In this document: positions 61,376 through 64,000 of the stretch, piece after piece | Numbering within the stretch: position 1 is the first letter of the stretch | Layout: each line of letters begins with the position of its first letter | Source: Vibrio xiamenensis | Lineage (GTDB): Bacteria; Pseudomonadota; Gammaproteobacteria; Enterobacterales; Vibrionaceae | Reading direction: 5' to 3' | Assembly: GCF_900100015.1 (NCBI RefSeq) | Contig: NZ_FNDD01000026.1 | Coordinates: forward strand, 1-64,000 | DNA: 64,000 nucleotides | Program-made: the position numbers and the translations under genes | The notes under the pieces: model-generated | What the model saw: only the letters and a program-made list of their open reading frames with translations | Told to the model about the DNA's origin: nothing | The model's database searches: none

Positions 61376-61394
61376 GATAATGACTTTTATTTAG
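61376..61394. promoter_or_regulatory. Putative Fur box between M16 protease and TonB receptor genes
   Basis: GATAATGACTTTTATTTAG: the left 8 bases match the Fur consensus GATAATGATAATCATTATC and the right half matches weakly, 12 of 19 in all. In a divergent region shared by both operons. A mild match, not proof. Confidence 0.35.
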
Positions 61395-61496
61395 ATTACC
61401 TATTGAAACGTTCCCGAAGATTACATTAAACTCCGAGCGATATCAAAATAATAACTTTATTAATAACAAGTCATTCACTCATACGGATAAGTGAAA

Positions 61497-63971
61497 ATGA
61501 ACAAAATAGCAGTGAGTTGCGTAGTGTTTGCTGCGCTACAGCCTTTTTATACCCTTGCGGATGACGACCCAGTAGATTTGGGAAGTATTGAAATCGTTGA
61601 ACAAAGCGGCGATAACCAACAAGATGACACCACCGAGCCGGTCTATTCTAGCTACGACCCTATCGATTCAGGGACAACCGTGATCGGTGAACAATCGGTC
61701 AACAACGTGATGCCAGGTGGTATCGATACCACAGAAATTTTGGGAACGGTTCCGGGTGTGCAGCTCGACAACACCAAAAGTGTTGGCAGCAAAGAGAACA
61801 TTCAGTCGCTGCGCCCACGTGATTTCTCGATTTCCGGCGGAAACTACTACGACAACAATGTTATGGTCGATGGCGTAAGTGCAACCTCGGCGCTGAACGT
61901 CACCAATAGCCAAATCAAAGATAGTAGCGACTCAGTGACTCTCAATTGGTATGAAGTCACCACTCAAACTTCGCAAACCTTATACGTTGATCCCTCTTTA
62001 ATCGGCGAAGTGGAAGTATTTGACTCCAATATCTCAGCCAAATACGGCGACTTTCTCGGTGGCGTGGTCAACTACAAAATACGCCAGCCGAAAAAAGAGT
62101 TTGGTTTTAAATTCAGTGCCGGGTTTCAGAATGACAGTATGCTCAGTTTCCATGACAGAACATCGGAAGATGATGATGAACTAGGCGCTCCAGCTGATTT
62201 TACGAAATGGCAAACCTCGGTCGCTTTTGACCTACCACTGACCGATAAATTAAGTGTGCTTGCAGCTTATACTCGAGCGGAGTCTTCAGTCTCTTACCAA
62301 GACGAAAACTACTTTAACAACGTTGATCATGATAACGGTGATAAGTCGGAGAATTTTCTGCTTAAAGGCGTTTATGAGTACAGTTCGGATTTAACCTTAG
62401 AAGGGCAGATTCTGTATAGCCCTTACTCCAGTGAATATGATCGACCAGATCGTTATAACGATCATCAGGTTGGCTATTCAACGGGTCTTCAAGGCTACCT
62501 TTCCGCCAAGGGTTGGACTGGAAATACTTCTTGGGACTCTAAGCTATCCTATAATTCTAGCGATACTAGTCGTGATGCTGACAGCAATATCTATATTGCT
62601 TGGCGAGGAAGTTCCGTCGATTGGTGTAATAAAACCAGCAACTGTCTAGAAGGCAGTACAGGTGATTTACAACAACAGCAGCAAGATTATTCTTGGGATT
62701 TTAATGCGTTAACCCCCGTGTTTTCGGGTACGTTATCCTACGGTTCTCGGTTCAAATATACGTTTGCAGAAAGTCATCGGCCTGAAGATGCAACCTACTA
62801 CGCCTTAGCAAAAAGCGCCTCCGGTGTAGATTGGCAATGTTCTGATGATGACCCTTCATGTAACGCAGGCAGTGTTACACGACGTAAATACATTTATAGC
62901 GCTTACGACGCTGATATCGGTGTCTATAGCCATGCGCTATGGACAGAGTATCAACAGAATATTCTTGACTCTGTTTCGGTACGTGCAGGGGTTAATTACT
63001 CGTACGATAATTTCCTAAATAATCATAATATTGCGCCGCGCTTTACCACCAGCTGGGAATTTCTACCGGAAACTTATCTGACCTTGGGAGCAAATCGCTA
63101 CTTTGCGAATAATATGCTTTCCTACGCGCTTCGTTCAAAACAGCCGGCATCGGTATGTTACCAACGCGATGTCAACACCTCCGATGGCTCTATTTCCGAC
63201 TGGGAGTCATGCAGTAGTCAACCATCAGCAAACGGATATCGAGTGGGTGAACTGGATACTCCCTACAGTGACGAACTCACCGCGGCGATTACGGTCCCGA
63301 CGCCACTTGCTGGTAATGTGCGTTTGCAAACTGTGTATCGCAAAAACCATAAACAGTTTACCAAGAGTGATAAGCTGACCGACGCTGACGACAACGACTA
63401 CTACCAACTTGAAAATGGAGGTGGCACTGACTATCTCGGTTATTCTATTGAGTGGACCGGACAATACGCTAACCACGCCTTTGGGTTAGATGCAACATGG
63501 TCAACTACTTATACCCATGGTCACACCAACTATATGAGTACTGACGATGACGAGACTGAAGAAGTCTATTATCAAGGTAGCGTGACAACCAAATCCGATA
63601 TGTATAAAGACGATGTTCGTGATAACTACGCCGCTCCCTTTGTCGCTAAAGCTTCATGGCAAGCAAGTTGGTTTAAGAAACGTTTGTTGACCTCGACACT
63701 GGTTAAGTATCAAAGCGGTTACAAAACCTTGGAGGATACCGGTGACAATATCGACATCGATGGCAGCACTTATGATATATGGGAATTTGAAACCACTTCC
63801 CCCATCATCACCGTCGATTTCAATACCCAATACCGCTTCTTGGATTATCAAAAGCAACAAGCCAGTATTGGTTTAAAAGTCAGCAACCTGTTTGATTACG
63901 TCCCCGACGACTACGCTGAGGATTACGTAATTGGTCGCTCTTATTGGGTGAACTTTAGTTACGAAATCTAA
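61497..63971 (+). CDS. TonB-dependent outer membrane receptor, FusA-like partner of M16 protease
   Basis: 824 residues from the ATG at 61497 (MNKIAVSCVVF); a GTG six bases earlier is less likely. Signal peptide, a short N-terminal stretch with a TonB-box-like SIEIVEQ (about 29), a plug (about 60-180, NNVMVDGVSA, GEVEVFDSNISAKYGDFLGGVVNYKI) and a long beta-barrel ending in FSYEI. The barrel is Tyr/Asp-rich with long loops, suited to a large substrate. Divergent from protease-ExbB-ExbD-TonB, which probably energises and processes its cargo. Confidence 0.88.
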   Translation: MNKIAVSCVVFAALQPFYTLADDDPVDLGSIEIVEQSGDNQQDDTTEPVYSSYDPIDSGTTVIGEQSVNNVMPGGIDTTEILGTVPGVQLDNTKSVGSKENIQSLRPRDFSISGGNYYDNNVMVDGVSATSALNVTNSQIKDSSDSVTLNWYEVTTQTSQTLYVDPSLIGEVEVFDSNISAKYGDFLGGVVNYKIRQPKKEFGFKFSAGFQNDSMLSFHDRTSEDDDELGAPADFTKWQTSVAFDLPLTDKLSVLAAYTRAESSVSYQDENYFNNVDHDNGDKSENFLLKGVYEYSSDLTLEGQILYSPYSSEYDRPDRYNDHQVGYSTGLQGYLSAKGWTGNTSWDSKLSYNSSDTSRDADSNIYIAWRGSSVDWCNKTSNCLEGSTGDLQQQQQDYSWDFNALTPVFSGTLSYGSRFKYTFAESHRPEDATYYALAKSASGVDWQCSDDDPSCNAGSVTRRKYIYSAYDADIGVYSHALWTEYQQNILDSVSVRAGVNYSYDNFLNNHNIAPRFTTSWEFLPETYLTLGANRYFANNMLSYALRSKQPASVCYQRDVNTSDGSISDWESCSSQPSANGYRVGELDTPYSDELTAAITVPTPLAGNVRLQTVYRKNHKQFTKSDKLTDADDNDYYQLENGGGTDYLGYSIEWTGQYANHAFGLDATWSTTYTHGHTNYMSTDDDETEEVYYQGSVTTKSDMYKDDVRDNYAAPFVAKASWQASWFKKRLLTSTLVKYQSGYKTLEDTGDNIDIDGSTYDIWEFETTSPIITVDFNTQYRFLDYQKQQASIGLKVSNLFDYVPDDYAEDYVIGRSYWVNFSYEI

Positions 63972-64000
63972 GCGTTCGACAAAAAAATACCCACCATTTG

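Noticed and set aside
1..64000. CRISPR arrays, rRNA and complete tRNA genes
   Set aside because: No regularly spaced short repeats with unique spacers and no RNA gene signatures were seen; the attC sites are the only dispersed repeats.

Overview
The window reads as a Vibrio chromosome, most likely the smaller replicon. An integron integrase gene (18944-19924) sits beside rplT-rpmI-infC-thrS, and its cassettes are separated by about 120-bp VCR-like attC sites. As I recall it, this is the neighbourhood of the V. cholerae chromosome 2 superintegron, with the glycine-cleavage genes nearby. No database search was possible. Family names rest on motifs read by eye, and the species is not assigned.

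Layout. (1) 1-1551 and 15597-18750: chromosomal integron array on the minus strand (NUDIX, antibiotic-biosynthesis-monooxygenase-like, membrane, nuclease-like and unknown cassettes, plus a decayed ORF-poor pair). (2) About 1621-15469: a 13.8-kb integrative island splitting the array. It is bounded by a 15-bp direct repeat, with a tyrosine integrase, an AlpA-type regulator, a VirE-type helicase/primase, and an unknown gene carrying helically spaced TAACCG repeats (candidate origin). Its cargo is nuclease/ATPase genes of anti-phage type: an OLD-like ATPase-TOPRIM protein, a RloAB/AbiL-like ATPase plus DUF4276 pair, a membrane-bound Mrr-like nuclease, and a UvrD-like helicase with an inserted nuclease domain and zinc ribbons. 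No capsid genes are seen, so it looks like a satellite or PICI-like island. (3) 18.9-25.4 kb: intI, the translation operon thrS-infC(AUU start)-rpmI-rplT, and a nadD-like/nadE divergent pair. (4) 25.5-28.6 kb: a VpsT/CsgD-like regulator and two secreted trypsin-like proteases. (5) 28.7-35.7 kb: glycine module gcvT, XRE-cupin regulator, glyA, gcvH, gcvP, with four copies of a TTTCCTATAGGAAA-type palindrome placed as operators.

(6) 35.7-46.6 kb: accessory carbohydrate region. A decayed IS200-type transposase precedes an AT-rich MFS/AraC/GH3 cluster, then two tandem GH43 arabinanases and a phenolic acid decarboxylase with a divergent LysR regulator. Together they suggest use of arabinan/feruloylated plant-type cell wall. 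(7) 46.6-56.1 kb: ProC-like reductase, polysaccharide deacetylase, exported amidohydrolase, FAD/Fe-S D-lactate dehydrogenase-type enzyme, lipase-like hydrolase and a chemoreceptor. (8) 56.5-64 kb: TonB-ExbD-ExbB-M16 protease operon divergent from a TonB-dependent receptor, with a Fur-box-like site between. This resembles the FusA/B/C and YddB/PqqL protease-associated import systems.
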